A stretch of 64,000 nucleotides of DNA, taken from Scylla paramamosain. Its lineage: Eukaryota; Arthropoda; Malacostraca; Decapoda; Portunidae. Positions 43,301 through 56,393 of the stretch are shown in pieces. Made by a program: the position numbers and the translations under genes. The notes under the pieces are model-generated. The model did no database searches, had not been told where the DNA came from, and saw only the letters and a program-made list of their open reading frames with translations. The stretch spans positions 9,224,001 through 9,288,000 of the forward strand of contig NC_087185.1 in NCBI RefSeq assembly GCF_035594125.1, read 5' to 3'. The first letter of the stretch is position 1. Every line of letters begins with the position of its first letter.

Positions 43301-46300
43301 ACTTGTAATTTAAGTGTTTTTCACATTGTTAGATACCAATACTCCAAAATGCATGGAAAACACTTAATATGGGATAAATGACACCACATTCCAAGAAACG
43401 TATCTTTTGAGTTTTTTGTGTATGTTAGGTACCAAAATGTAAAAAAAAAAAAAAAAAAAATGAATGTAAGGCACCCTATATAGGGAAATAAAACAACTTT
43501 ACAAAAAACGTGTCTTTTTAATGTTTTTGAGATACTTAGGTAACAAAACGCTAAAATGCATGCAAAACACCCTTTAAGGAGAAACATATTAACATTACCC
43601 CCCAGAAAAGTATGTTGAGTTTTTTTTGTCGTGTTACGCATAAAAACGCGAAAATAGATGCAAAGTATCCTACATAGGGAAAGGAAAAGTGTTTTTTAAT
43701 TTCTTACGTACCAAAACTCGAAAACGCATAAATAACACTCTATGGAGAAACAGATCAACTTTACCAAAAACGTATATTTTAAGTTCTTTTCACATAAATG
43801 GATGCAAAGCACCCTATATGGGGTAAGGAAAAGAAATTTCCAAAAAAAAAACTTGTTTTATGAGTATTTATGAAAAGAATATGTAAGAAAAGAAAACATT
43901 ACAAAAAACGTGTCTAATAAGTGTTTTTTTTTTAAGCTGACAAAACACTAATACGCATGTAAAACACCCTTGATGGAGAGAAACAATAACATTACCCCCA
44001 AAAAAAAGGATTTTGAGATTGTTACGTAGAAAAACCCCAAGATGCATAGAAAGTACGCTATATGAGGAAAAGAAGAGACATTACGAGAAAAGTGTATTAT
44101 GATTTTTTTTGGAGCTTTTTAGGTACAAAAATGCTAAAACACATGAATAGCACTCTATATAGAGAAACAAAACAACATTACCAAAGAAAAAAGTGAAGTG
44201 AAAAGTGAAAAAGTACTTGAGTGTTTTTGAGATACTAACATACCAAAACGTTAAAAACATGCAACACACTTTATGGAGAAACACTATAACATTACCAAAA
44301 AAGAACATGTATTTTTAGTATTTTTGTGCTTGTTACATAAAAAAAAAGTAAAAATGCATGAAAAGTACCATATATGCAGAACCGAAAAGACATTACGAGA
44401 AACGTGTATTATGAGTGTTTTTGAGCTTTTTAGTTTTGGTATCAAAATGCTAAAACGCATGAATAACACTCTATATGGAGAAAATAACAACATTACGAAA
44501 AACGTGTATTTTGATTTTTTTTTCACGTTATAAGATAGCAAAAAGCAAAAATGCATGCAAAGCACCCTGTATGGGGTAAGGAAACGAAATTTAAAACAAA
44601 CATGTCTTTTGAGTGTTAATGAGCGTGCTAGGTACCATAAACGCTAAATAGCATGGAGAGCACCCAGGATGAGGAAACAAAACAACATTTCCGAAAACGT
44701 CTCTTAAGTAATTTTGAACTAATGTAAAAAAAAAAAAAAAAACGCTAAAACGCATGCAAAATCATTTTTACAAAGAAACAAAAAAAAAAAAAATTAATTC
44801 CATTTAAGCTTGTTACATAGGAAAACGCCAAAATGATTGGAAAGTACCCTATATGGGGAAACGAAAAACATTACGAGAAACGTGTATTATGAGTGTTTTT
44901 GAGCTTCTTAGGTACCAAAACGCGAAAACGCATGAATAGGACTTTATATGGAAAAAAAAAAGAACAGCATTATCAAAATCATGTATATTGAGTGTTTTTT
45001 CACAATGAAAGATACCAAAACACAAAAACGCACGGAAAGCTCTTTATATGGGGAAACGACACGACATTCCAAAAACCGCATCTCTTGAGTGTTTTTGTGT
45101 TTTAGGCACCAAAAACTAAAAAGAATGGAAAGCATCCTATATGGAAATAGATAACATTACCAAAAAACGTGTCTATTAAGTTTTTTTTTTTTTTTTTAGC
45201 TTTTCACCTACTAAAACGCTAAAACGCATGCAAAAAAAACTTTTATGGATAAACAGAATAACTTTAACAAAAAGAAGTCTTATCAGTGTTTTTAACATGT
45301 TACGTACAAAAGCCCCAAAATGCATGTAAAATATCTTATATGGAGAAACGAAAGTACATTACATGAGACGTGTATTATGTATTATGAGACGTGTTTTTGA
45401 GCATCTTAGGTACAAAAATGCTAAAACGCATGACAGCACTCTATATAAAGAAACGAAACAACATTACCAAAAACACGTATTTTGAGAGTATTTCACATTA
45501 TTAGGTACCAAAACACAAAAATTGGTAAAATAAACGACATCTCCATAAACGTGTCTTTTGAGTTTATAAGCGTGCACCAAAATGCTAAAAAACGTTATGG
45601 TAAGCACCCCATATTAGAAAACAAAACAAAATTACCAAAAACGTCTATTTTCAGTGTTTTGAGCTACTTATAACAAAACTCTAAAACGTATGCAGAACAC
45701 TGTATGAAAAAGAGAAAACTACCGAAAACAAGTATTTTGAGGGTTTTTAGCATGTTACGTACAAAAACGCCACAATGTATGCAAAATACCTTCTATGTGG
45801 AAACGAAGTCATTATGAGAAACGTGTATTATGAGCTTCTTAGGAACCAACACACTGAAACGCATGAAAAACACTCTATATGGAGAAACAGAACAGCATTA
45901 CCAAAAACGAGTATTTTCAGTGTATTTCTCATTGTTACGTGCCATAAAACCGAAATGCATGCAAAGCTCTCTATATGGGGAAAGGAAACGAGATTTCCAG
46001 AAACATGTCTTTTTAGTGTTTATGAGCGTGTTAGGCACCAAAAAGCTAGAAAGCATGGAAAACACCTGATATGGGAAAAAAAAAAAAACATTACCAAAAA
46101 TGTCTCTTTTCAGTGTTTTTGAGCTGTTTACGTACCAGAACGCTAAAAAGTATATAAAACAACCCTTTTGGGAAAAGAGAATAACCTTTTCAAAAACAAG
46201 AATTTTGAGTGTTTTGACCTTGTTACCCATAAAAACGCCAAAATATATGCAAAGTACCCGATTTGGGGAAAGGAAAAGACAGTACGAGAAACGTGTTTTA

Positions 46301-49300
46301 TGAGTGTTTTTTGAGCGTCTTATGTACCAAAACGCTAAAACGCATAAATAGTGTTCTATATAGAGAAAAAGAAACACATTACCAAAAAAAGTGTTTTTGA
46401 GTGTTTCACATTTTTAGGTGCCATAACTCCAAAATGCATGCAAATCATCCTACATGGGGAAAGAAAACGCTAAAAAGCATGGAAAGCACCGTATGTGGGT
46501 AAATAAAACAATATTACTGATAACGTCTCTTTTTAGTGTTTTTGATCTACGTACCAAAACGCTGAAACGCATGCAAAAAAAAAAAAAAAACTTTTTAATG
46601 GAGGGACAATAAATGTACCAAAAACGTGTATTTTGGGTGTTTTTTTTTATCTAACTACTTGCAAAATGTATAGAGATACACTACATGGGGAAAAGAAAGA
46701 ACACTACGAGAAAGGTCTATTGAGTGTTTTTGAGCTACCTAGGTACAACAACGCTAAAACAGCTGAAAAGCACTCTATTTCGAGAAAAAAAAAAAAAACA
46801 GATTTACCAATGACGTATTTTGAATGTGTTTTTTTTTTTTTTTACCATTATTAGGTACCAAAACACTAAAATGCATGCAAAGCCAACTATATGTTGAAAG
46901 GAAATGAAATAACCAGAAACGTGTATTTTGATTGTAGGTGGTAGGCACGAAGGCGCTAAAAGGCATGGAAATCACTCTAAAATGGAATACAAAAAAAAGT
47001 ATTACAAAAAGGTGTCTTTTGAGTGTTTTGAACTTTTTATGTACCAAAACCCTCAATTTCATGTAAAACACCCTTTATTGAAAAACAATAACATTTCCCA
47101 AAACAGGTATTTTGAGTGTTTTTAGGCTTGTTACGTACAAAAACACCAAAATACATGCTTTGTACCCTATATGGAAAAAAAAAAAAAAACGACATTACCA
47201 GAGACGTGTATAAGTGTTTTTGACATTATTAGGTACCATAAAGCTAAAAGGCGTAAATATCAATATATATGGAGAAACAGAACAACATTACCAAAAAATG
47301 TGTATTTTGAATGTATTTCAGTGTTAGGCCTGTAAACGCGAAAATGCATGGGGTAAGGAAAAAAAGGTTTTCATAAAAGTGTCTTTTGAGTGTTTATGAG
47401 CGTGCTAAGCACCAAAAAGCTGAAAAGCATAGAAAGCACCCTATATGGAAAAACAAAACATTACTAAAAAGTCTCTTTTTCAGTGTTTTTTTTTTTTCAG
47501 CTACTTACATACCAAATACATGCAAAACACACTTTATGGAGAAACAGAATAACATTACCATAAAAAAAAAAAACCATTTTGAGTGTTTTGAGGTAATTAC
47601 GTACAAAAATGCATACAAAGTACCCTAAATGGGGAAAAGAAAAGACATTACGAGAAATCTGTATTATGAGTTCCTTTTAAGCTTTTTTGGTACCAAAACG
47701 TTAAAAGGTATGAATAGCATTCTATATTGAGAAACAGAACAACATTACCAAAAACGTGTATTTTGAGTGTATTTCATACTGTTAGGTACCAAAACGCATA
47801 AATACATGGAAAGCATGGGAAAGAAGAAGAGATTTGAAGAAATGTGTCTATTGAGTGTTTATGAGTGTGTTAGTAACTAAAACGATAAAAAAAAAAAACA
47901 TTGAAAGCACCATATATGGGAAAACAATAAAATATTAAAAAGAAAAAAGTTTTATTTCAGTGTTTATGAGCTACCTACGTACCGAAACGCTAAAACGCAT
48001 CCAAAACACCCTTAATGAAGAAACACAATGACTTTATCAAAAAAAAAAACAAGTATTTGAGAGTTTTTGAGCTTGTTACATATAAAAACGCCAAAATACA
48101 AAGTACCCTATATGGGGAAATGAAGACTTTATGAAAAACCTGTATAATGAGTTTTAATTCGTTTTATTAAACGTGTTTTTATGAGTTTTTCACATTCTTA
48201 AGTACCTCAGTGACAAAATGCATGAAAAGACTCCTATATGAAGAAACGAAACGACATTACAAGATACATGTCGTTTCAGTGTTTTTGAGCTTTCCACAAT
48301 AAAACAAGCTTTTTTATTTATTTTTGAGCTTGTTACAAAAACGCCAAAATGCAGACAAAAAAAAAAAGCTCTATATAGGGAACCGAAAACACTTTACGAG
48401 AAACAATTATTGTTTTTAAACTTCTTCGGATACAAAACGCTAAAACGCATAAAAGATACTCATTATGGAGAACCATACTAAACCATTACCAAAAACTTTT
48501 TTTTAGTGTTTTCATTTTGGCATTTTGGTAGCTAAGAATGTGAAAACACATTCTTAGCTACCAAAATGTCAAAATGCATGTAAAGCCCCTTACGAAGGAA
48601 AACGAAACGATTTTAAAAGAAACATAACGTTTGAATGTTTTTCAGTTACTTACGTACCAAAACGCTAGAACGCATGCAAAACACCTTTTATGGAGATAAA
48701 ATAAAATTACGAAAAACAAGTATTTTTAGTGTTTTTGATCTCGTTACCTACAAAAACGCCAAAATGCATAGAATACACTATATGGGGAAACGAAACAACA
48801 TTACGAGAAACGTGTATTATGAGTATTTTTGAGTTTCTTAGGTACCAAAATACTAAAACGCATGAATAGTACTCTATATCGAAAACATAATTAAATTACC
48901 AAAAACGTGTATTTTGAGTGTATTTCATTTAGGTAGCAAAACGCCAAAATGCATCCAAAGCACACTATGTGGGGAAAGAAAACGAAATTTCCAAAAATCT
49001 TGTCTTTTGATTGTTTATGAGCGTGTTAGGCACCAGAACGCTAAAAAAAAAAAAAAAAAAAAAACATGTATATATGAGGGAAAAAAAAAAAAACATTAAC
49101 AAAAACGTCCCTTGTAGTGTTTTTGAGCGATTTACTCGTACGTACCAAAAACAGAATAAGATTACTAAAAACAAGTATTTTGAGTGCTTTTGAGCTTATT
49201 AAGTACAAAACTCCATAATGCATGGAAAGTACCCTATATGGGGAAACGAAAAGACATTACGAAAAATGTGTATTATGAGTGCTTTTGAGATTCGTATGTA

Positions 49301-49570
49301 TCAAAATGTTAAAACGCATGAAAAGCACTCCCTATATGGAGGAACAAAACATTACCAGAAAAAAAAAAAAAAAAACGTGTATTTTGAGTGTTTTCACATT
49401 ATTAGGTACCAAAATGCCAAAATGCATGCAAAGCCTCCTCTATCAAAAACACGAAACGATATTAACAAAAAAAATATGTCTTTTGAGTGTTTTTAGGACT
49501 GTTAGGTACCAAAGCCCTAAAATGCATTGAAATCACCCAATATGGGAATATAAAACAACATTACCAAAAA
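40349..49570 (+). repeat. satellite block 6: longest 5-type higher-order array
   Basis: Roughly 95 monomers. Type markers: A CATGAATAGCACTCTATAT; B TATTTCACATTGTTAGG; C GTTTATGAGCGTGTTAGGC; D GAGCTACTTACGTACCAAA; E GAGCTTGTTACGTACAAAA. Successive A units start at about 44404, 44882, 45370, 45823 and 46293, a spacing of 453-488 bp. The spread reflects indels, mostly in A runs. It holds a fold-back hairpin at 48513-48576. Open frames up to ~160 codons on both strands are monomer translations. Confidence 0.92.
48513..48576. repeat. 30-bp fold-back hairpin in the satellite
   Basis: Arms 48513-48542 and 48547-48576 differ at one base and are separated by AAAA. Each arm is the CATTTTG...GCTAAGAATGTG part of a B-type monomer, so half a monomer is folded back on itself. 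Confidence 0.92.
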
Positions 49571-52500
49571 CGTATCTTATGAGTGCTTTTCAGCTTCTTT
49601 CGTAGCAAAAACGCTAAAAAGCATGCAAAACACCCTTTATGGAGAAAAGAACAACTTTATTAAAAATGTCTATATTGAGTGTTTTTGAGCTTACATATCA
49701 AAGCGCTAAAATACATGTAAAGCATTTGGGGTAAAGAAACATTACAAGAAACGTGTCATTTGCGTGTTTTTGAGCATATTAGGCACTAATACGCAAAAAA
49801 AAAAAAAAAAAAAAAACATGAAAACACCTTATATGAGAAAACTAAACATTAACATAATCGTGTCTTGAGTTTTTTTTTTTTTCAGGTTCTTACGTACCAT
49901 AACTTTAAAACGGATGAAAAACACTTTTTTTTTTTTGGAGAAACAGAACAACATGACCAAAAATGTGTGTTTTATAGTGTTTTTGAGTTTATTAGGTATT
50001 ATTCAAAGTAGCCAACATGGGGAATCTTATCTTATAAATGTTTTTAAGGATCTTATGTACTAAAACGCTAAAACACAAGAATATCAATCTATATTGAGAA
50101 AAAGAACATCATTAGAAAAAAAGTATATTATCAAAATGTTTCACCATCTTAAGTATTAAAACGCAAAAATGCATACAAAGAACCCTATAGGAAGAAACAA
50201 AACTACTTCCCCCAAATTGTGTATTTTTTTTTTTGTTTTCAAGCTTCTTAGTTACCAAGACGCCAAAATGCATTGAAATAACTCGATATTGTGTAACGAA
50301 ACGACACTACCTGAAAAGTGTCATTCTCGTGTTTTTGGACGTATTAGACACAAAAAACTCTAAAATCCCTGAAAACACCCTACATGGGAAACCAAAATTG
50401 AATGTTTAAGAGATTTTTACGTACTAAAACACTAAAACGCATGTCAGACAACCTTTTTTGGAGAAAAATAATATTTCCGAAAGCGTGTGTTTTATTTATT
50501 TATTTATATATATTTTTTTCAGATTGTTAGGTACCAAAACGACTAAACATATACAAAGTTCCCAATAGAGGGAAAAGGAAGTGATATAATAAAAAAACAA
50601 AAAAAAACATGTATTGTGAGTGCTTTTGATGTTTTTTTTTAAGTATCAAAACGCTAAAACACGTGAATGGTATTTTATATTGAGGAATAGAACAACATTA
50701 GTAAAAAATGTGTTTTATGAGTCTTTTTCACTATCTTAGGTACCAAAACGCCGAAATGCAAACAAAGAACCCTATATGAAGAAACAGGACAACTTCAACA
50801 AAAAACTACATTTTAAGTGTTTTTTAGGTTTTTAGGTATCAAAACGCCAAAATGTATACAAAACACATTATTTAGAAAAAGAAAACAACATTAAGTAAAA
50901 CGTGGCTTTTTAATGTTTTCTTTCGTACCAAAACGTTAAAACGCGTGCCAGAATCTTTTATTGAGAAAACAGAAATCTTTATCAAAAACGTTTATTTTGA
51001 GAGTTTTGGAGCTTCTTAGGTACCAAAACACTACAATGCATAAAAAGCACCCTATATAAGGTAACGAAACGACATTTCCGTAAACGTATCATTAACCTGT
51101 TTTTGAGCATAGCAGCCACCAAAACGCAAAAAAGCATGAAAAACACACCATATGGGGAAACTAAACAACATTATCAAAATCGCGTCTTTTGAGTGTTTTT
51201 GAGTTTCTTACACACCAAAACTTTAAAATGCATGCAAAACACCTTTTCTGGAGAAATAGAACAACTTTACGAAAACATGTGTTTTTATTGTTTTTGAGTA
51301 TATTAGGTACCAAAACAACAAAAGCATATGCAAAGTAGCCAATATAAAGAACCTAAACGCTATTACCAAAAACTTATCTTATTAATATTTTTGAGGTTCT
51401 TAGGTACTGAAACGCTAAAACATATGAATATCACTCTACATTGAGAAAAATAACATCATTACCAAAAACGTGTATTATGTATGTGAATCACCATGTTAGC
51501 TACCAAGACGCCAAAATGCATACAAAAAACCCTGTATGAAGAAACTGAACAACACTATTAAATTCGGTTATCAGTGTTTTTATGATTCTTAGGTAGCAAA
51601 ACACCAAAATATATATGTAAACAATCCTATATAGGGTGACGAGACGACATGACCGGAAACATATAATTTTGATGTTTTTGAGCGTATTAGGCACCAAAGC
51701 GCTAATAAGCATAGAAAAAAACCTTCCATGGGAAAACAAAAGAACATAATCGAGAACGTGTCATTTCAGTGCTTTGAAATTCTTACGTACCAAAACGCTA
51801 AAACGCATGCCACACACCCATTCTGCAGAAAACAATATTTTCTCCCTCCCAACAAAAAAAAAAAAAAAAAGTTTTATTTTATTTCATTTTTTTTAAACAA
51901 ATAAAAAAGTCAATATAGGGGAAAAAAAATAATATAATCACAAACGTTTATTATGAGTGTTTTTGATGTTCGTAGGTATCAGAACACTAAAACACGTGAA
52001 TAGTACAACAATATAATAGAATAGAATAGAACAGAACAGTTCAACATTACCAAAAACGTGTATTATGAGTTTTTTACCATGTTATGTACCAAAGCGCCAA
52101 AAAAAAAAAAATGCAAATAACTATATATATCAAGAAACAGAGCAACATTACAAAAAAAACGTGTAATATGACATTTTTTTTTTTAGGCTAAAGTAATGCA
52201 AAGCACACAATGTGGAAAAAAGAAAAAAAAAAACATTACCAAAAACGTGGCTTTTAATTGTTTTCAGCTTCTTTCGTACCAAACCTTTTAAACGCACGGA
52301 AACCACCCATTATGGAGAAACAAAACTATATAAAAAACGTCTATTTATAGAATTTTTGAGATTGCTTGGTACCAGAACGACAAAATGCATGCATAACATC
52401 CGATAGGGGATAATGAAACGAAATGACCAGAAACGTGTCCTTTCCGTGTTTTTCAATATATCAGGCACCAAAACGCTAGAAAGCATGTAAAAAAAAAAAA

Positions 52501-54429
52501 AAAATATTTGGAAAAAAAAAGAATTATCAAAATCATGTCTTGATTGTTTTTGAGCTTCTTACGTACGAAAACTCTAAAATATATAGAGAATACCCTTTCA
52601 GAAAAAAAAGACATCATAAATAACGTGTTTTTGAGTGCTTTTTTTTTTTTCAGTTTATTAGATACCAAAACGCCAAGACATGGAATGTAGCCAATATAGG
52701 AAAACGAAACGCTATTATCACAAACTTGTCTTATGAATGTTTTTGAGGTTCTTAGCTGCAGAAACGCTAAAATACATGAATATCATTCTTTGTTGAGAAA
52801 CAGATCATCATAACCAAAAAACGTATATTATTAGTGTGATTAACCATGTTACGTACCAAAGCGCAAAAATGCATACAAAGAACCCTGTATGAAGAAACAA
52901 AACAATATTACCAAAATCGAGTATTATCAGTGCTTTTGAGCTTCTTAGGTACTAAAACGCCAAAATATATGCAAACAACCCTGTATGAGGTAGCGAGACG
53001 ACATTACCAAAAGCATATCATTTTAGTGCTCTTGAGCGTATTAGACATTAGAAAGATAAAAAGCATGGAAAACACCTTTCAGGAAAAAAAAAAAAAAAAA
53101 AAAATCGAAAACGTAATTTCAGTGTTTTTCAGATTCTTACGTACCAAAACGATAAAGCGAATGCTAGACACCATTTTTGCAGAAACAGAAAGTGTGTTTC
53201 AAGTGTTTTTAATGATTTAAGTACGAAAACGCTAAAGCAAATGCAAAGTAGCCAATATAGGGAAACGAAATGATATCATCACAAACGTGTATTTTGAGTT
53301 TTTTTGATGTTCTTAGGTGTCAGAACGCCATAACACATGAATATTACTATATATTGAGAAACAGAATAACATTACTAGAAATGTGTATTATGAGTCTTTT
53401 TTACCATATTAGGTACAAAAACGCCTAAGTGCATGGAAAGCACACTATATGGGAGAAGAAAACAATATTACCAAAAACGTGGCTTTTTCGTGTTTTTCAG
53501 CTTCTTTCGTACCAAACCCTAAAACGCTTGCAAAAACATCATTTATAGAGAAACATAACAACTTTATCAAAAACGTCTATTTTGAGAATTTTTGAGCTTG
53601 ATAGGTACCAAAACGCTAAAACGCATGCAAAAGAACCTTTATGCAGAAACAAAACTTTATAAAAAACATCGATTTTGAGTGTTTTTGAGCTTGTTAGGTA
53701 CCAAAACGCCAAATTGCATTCAAAGCACCCTATATCATTTGCATGTTTTTGAGTACATTAGGCACGAAAACGCTAAAAAAACAAAACAAAACATGAAAAC
53801 ACCCTATATGGGAAAACTACCCAACATTATCAAAATCATGTCCTTTGAGTGTTTTAGAGCTTCTTACGTAACAAAACTCTAAAATGCATGCAAAACACCT
53901 TTTCTAGAGAAACAGAACATTACCAAAAACGTGTGTTTTCAGTGCTTTTGTGTTTATTAGGTACCAAAACGCCAAAAATACATGCAAAGTAGCCAATACG
54001 GGGAAACTTAACGCTATTGCCACAAACTTTTTTTTTAATATTAAAAAAAAATACATACTGAAACGCTAAAACACATGAATATCACTCTATATTGAGGAAA
54101 AGAACAGCATTACAAAAAGAAAAAAAACGTGTATTATGAGTTTGTTTTACCATGTTATATTTTAAAACGCCATAATTCATACAAAGAATCCTATATGAAG
54201 AAAGAGAACTACATAACCAAAACTGTGTATTTTCATTGTTTTTTTGAGCTTCTTAATTACCAAAGCGCAAAATGCATGCAAATAACTCCATATTACGTAA
54301 CGAGACAACATTACCAGAATGTGTTATTTCGGTGTTTTTGGACGTATTAGGTATCAAAATGCTAAAGAGCATGGAAAACACCCTGCATTTGAAATTTAAA
54401 CATTATAATTCTAAATGTGTCTTTTGAGT

Positions 54430-54467
<38 letters not shown>

Positions 54468-55439
54468 GTACCAAAACGCTAAAACGCATGCCACACTATC
54501 TTTCTTCAGAAACAGAACAACATTTCCAAAAAACGTGAGTTTAATTTTTTTTCTTTCAGTTTGTTAGGTACCAAAATGCCTACACACATGCAAAGTAGCT
54601 AATATATGGAAACGAAACGATATAATCACAAACGTGTGTTATGAGTGTTTTTAATGTTCTTAGCTATCAGAACATTGAAACATGTCAATAATATATTTAC
54701 AAATGGAACAACATTACTAATAACATGTATTATAATTTTTTTTTTTTTTTGTGCATGCACTAACTTGATAGTGCATGCACACTATATGGGAAAAGAAAAC
54801 CATAATACCAAAAACGTGGCTTTTCAGTTTCTCGGCTTCTTTCGTACAAAACCGCTAAACGCAGGCAAAACACCCTTTATGGAGAAATAGAACAACTTTA
54901 TCAAAAAATGTCCATTTTAAGTGTTTTGAGCCAAAATGCACGCAAAGCACGGTATATGGTGCAACGAAACGACATTACCAGAAACGTGTCATTTGCGTGT
55001 TTTTGAGCATATAAATAAAACATGAATAAAAAGCATGAAAAAAAACCCTATATAGGAAATCTAAAGAAAATTATCAAAATCGTTTCTTTTAAGTGTTTTG
55101 AGCTTCTTACGTACAAAAACAAAAAAGGACTTCCAAAGCATCCTTTGTGTAGAAATATTGCCAAAAACGTGTGTTTTGTGTCTTTTTGAGTTTATTAGAT
55201 GCCAAAACACCAAAACACATACAAAGTACCCGACATGGGGAAACTACACGCTGTTACCACAAACCTCTCTTATACTCGTATGTGCTAAAACACATTAATA
55301 TCATTCTATATTAAGAAATAGAACATCATTACCAAAAACATTTGTTATGAGTGTGATTCACCATACTAGGTACCAAAACGACAAAATGGATAGAAATGGA
55401 TATAAAGAAGCATAACAATATTACAAAAATCATGTATTA
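49571..55439 (+). repeat. satellite block 7a: 14-monomer higher-order repeat, ~1.34 kb period
   Basis: Type-1 monomers (CATTTGCGTGTTTTTGAGCA and variants) start near 49753, 51086, 52435, 53731 and 54985, spaced 1333, 1349, 1296 and 1254 bp; 14 x 96 is 1344. Between them 14 distinguishable monomers recur in the same order. Markers: type 3 CATGCAAAGTAGCCAATAT; type 5 GTGTGATTCACCATGTTAG; type 8 GCATGCCACACA; type 10 GATGTTCTTAGGTATCAGA; type 13 GGCTTTTCAGCTTCTTTCG. These markers are absent from the 5-type blocks. A run of 34 T occurs at 54431-54464. Confidence 0.9.
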
Positions 55440-55791
55440 CACTATGTAACAAAATTACACTTTTTTCTTGTCCTTGGCCCCAAACCATATTTTTTCCAGT
55501 TATTTCCGTCTAAACAAAATATAAAAATGATATTTTGATCCTAAAACTTTACTTTTGTGGTTAGAACAATGAATTTACATTTTTGCCTTATTTCATTATG
55601 GTATGGGTTACTGTTTGTTATCATGTCAGGTAAAGACCTTTGCAAAATCTCAATTGCTTACCTAATTGCTTTTGAAATGTTGCAAATAAGTTAAAACAGT
55701 GAAAGAAAGAATATAAAGTGTTCTAAAGATCTAGCAAGAAATTTCTCATATTGAGAAAAATTTGTTTACATTTCAGAAATCTTTTCAGATC

Positions 55792-56026
55792 TTCCAGAAT
55801 GTTCTACCAGATACTTTAGGAAGTTTCTAGAAAATCTTAGAAGATACTATTCCATGTAAAAATTTACAAATCATTCTAGAACTTCTTAGAAAACAGTAGA
55901 AATATGTAGAAGTATCAAGAATTTTCTAGAATCTACAAAAAAAAATCTAGAATGATTCAGAATATTCTAAAGTAGGTTCAAGAATATTCTAGAAAGATTT
56001 AAAACATTCTGGAACACATTCTAGAA
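55792..56026. promoter_or_regulatory. array of TTCnnGAA heat-shock-element-like dyads
   Basis: TTCCAGAATGTTC (55792-55804) is a perfect three-unit nTTCnnGAAnnTTC heat-shock element. TTCTAGAA occurs at 55825, 55874, 55924, 55987 and 56019, TTCTGGAA at 56007, and further half-sites lie between. HSF binding is inference. Confidence 0.5.
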
Positions 56027-56061
56027 AGACTGAGAATATTTTAGAGTACTGCTTGATAATA

Positions 56062-56069
56062 TAAAAGCA
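56062..56069 (+). promoter_or_regulatory. TATA box downstream of the dyad array
   Basis: TATAAAAG lies 36 bp after the last TTCTAGAA and 66 bp before the ATG at 56135, the usual order of an arthropod heat-inducible promoter. Confidence 0.45.
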
Positions 56070-56134
56070 AGGACTTGCAGACCACCAATCAATTTTTCTT
56101 TGGCTGCCTGAGAAGACACGTCACAAGAGGTGAA

Positions 56135-56224
56135 ATGGCACCAAGAGACTGTAATAATTATCCGGATGCATTCTGCTACATAAGTGGTCATTTCATCAAG
56201 ACAAGAGCAAAAAGTTCTCATTGA
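56135..56224 (+). pseudogene. truncated N-terminus of an uncharacterised arthropod zinc-finger-like protein
   Basis: An ATG 66 bp after the TATA box opens 29 codons containing PDAFCYI and then SGHF before a TGA. From memory, many arthropod genomes carry multicopy genes whose protein starts with a PDVFCYICG-type motif. Here the second cysteine is serine and the frame stops shortly after. The reading frame is too short for the ORF length cut-off usually used and is probably a dead copy. Family assignment is tentative. Confidence 0.35.
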
Positions 56225-56393
56225 TAGCATTTTGAAAAATGGTGAAATTTAGCCATTTTTTGGAAAAAAATTATTCTAAAAACCCGAAAATCAAGGTTTG
56301 ACAGGAATAACGGACATTTTCTATTGTTTTATAATTAAAAGAACTGGAAAATAACGCATGCTTGTCAAAGACAAAAATCGAGTTACATAGGGA

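Larger units (their letters stand above)
55440..56393. mobile_element. ~950-bp DNA-transposon-like insertion in the 14-mer satellite
   Basis: Ends CACTATGTAAC (55440-55450) and GTTACATAGGG (56382-56392) are inverted repeats with one mismatch in eleven. ATTA flanks both sides (55436-55439 and 56394-56397), and removing the element plus one ATTA restores a type-6 monomer (GTATTATCAGTG). The interior has an array of TTCnnGAA dyads, a TATA box and a short ORF. No transposase is recognisable, so the element is non-autonomous or decayed; I cannot name the superfamily. Confidence 0.75.

Noticed and set aside
45775..46122. Satellite frames of 79-159 codons as genes for a repeat protein
   Set aside because: Equally long frames occur on both strands and in several registers, and are broken by A-run indels in most monomers. 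Kept only as a low-interest finding.
40349..49570. Satellite as a CRISPR-like array (repeat plus spacer)
   Set aside because: The whole ~96-bp unit is homologous between copies, with no unique spacers between short identical repeats, and the window is eukaryotic.
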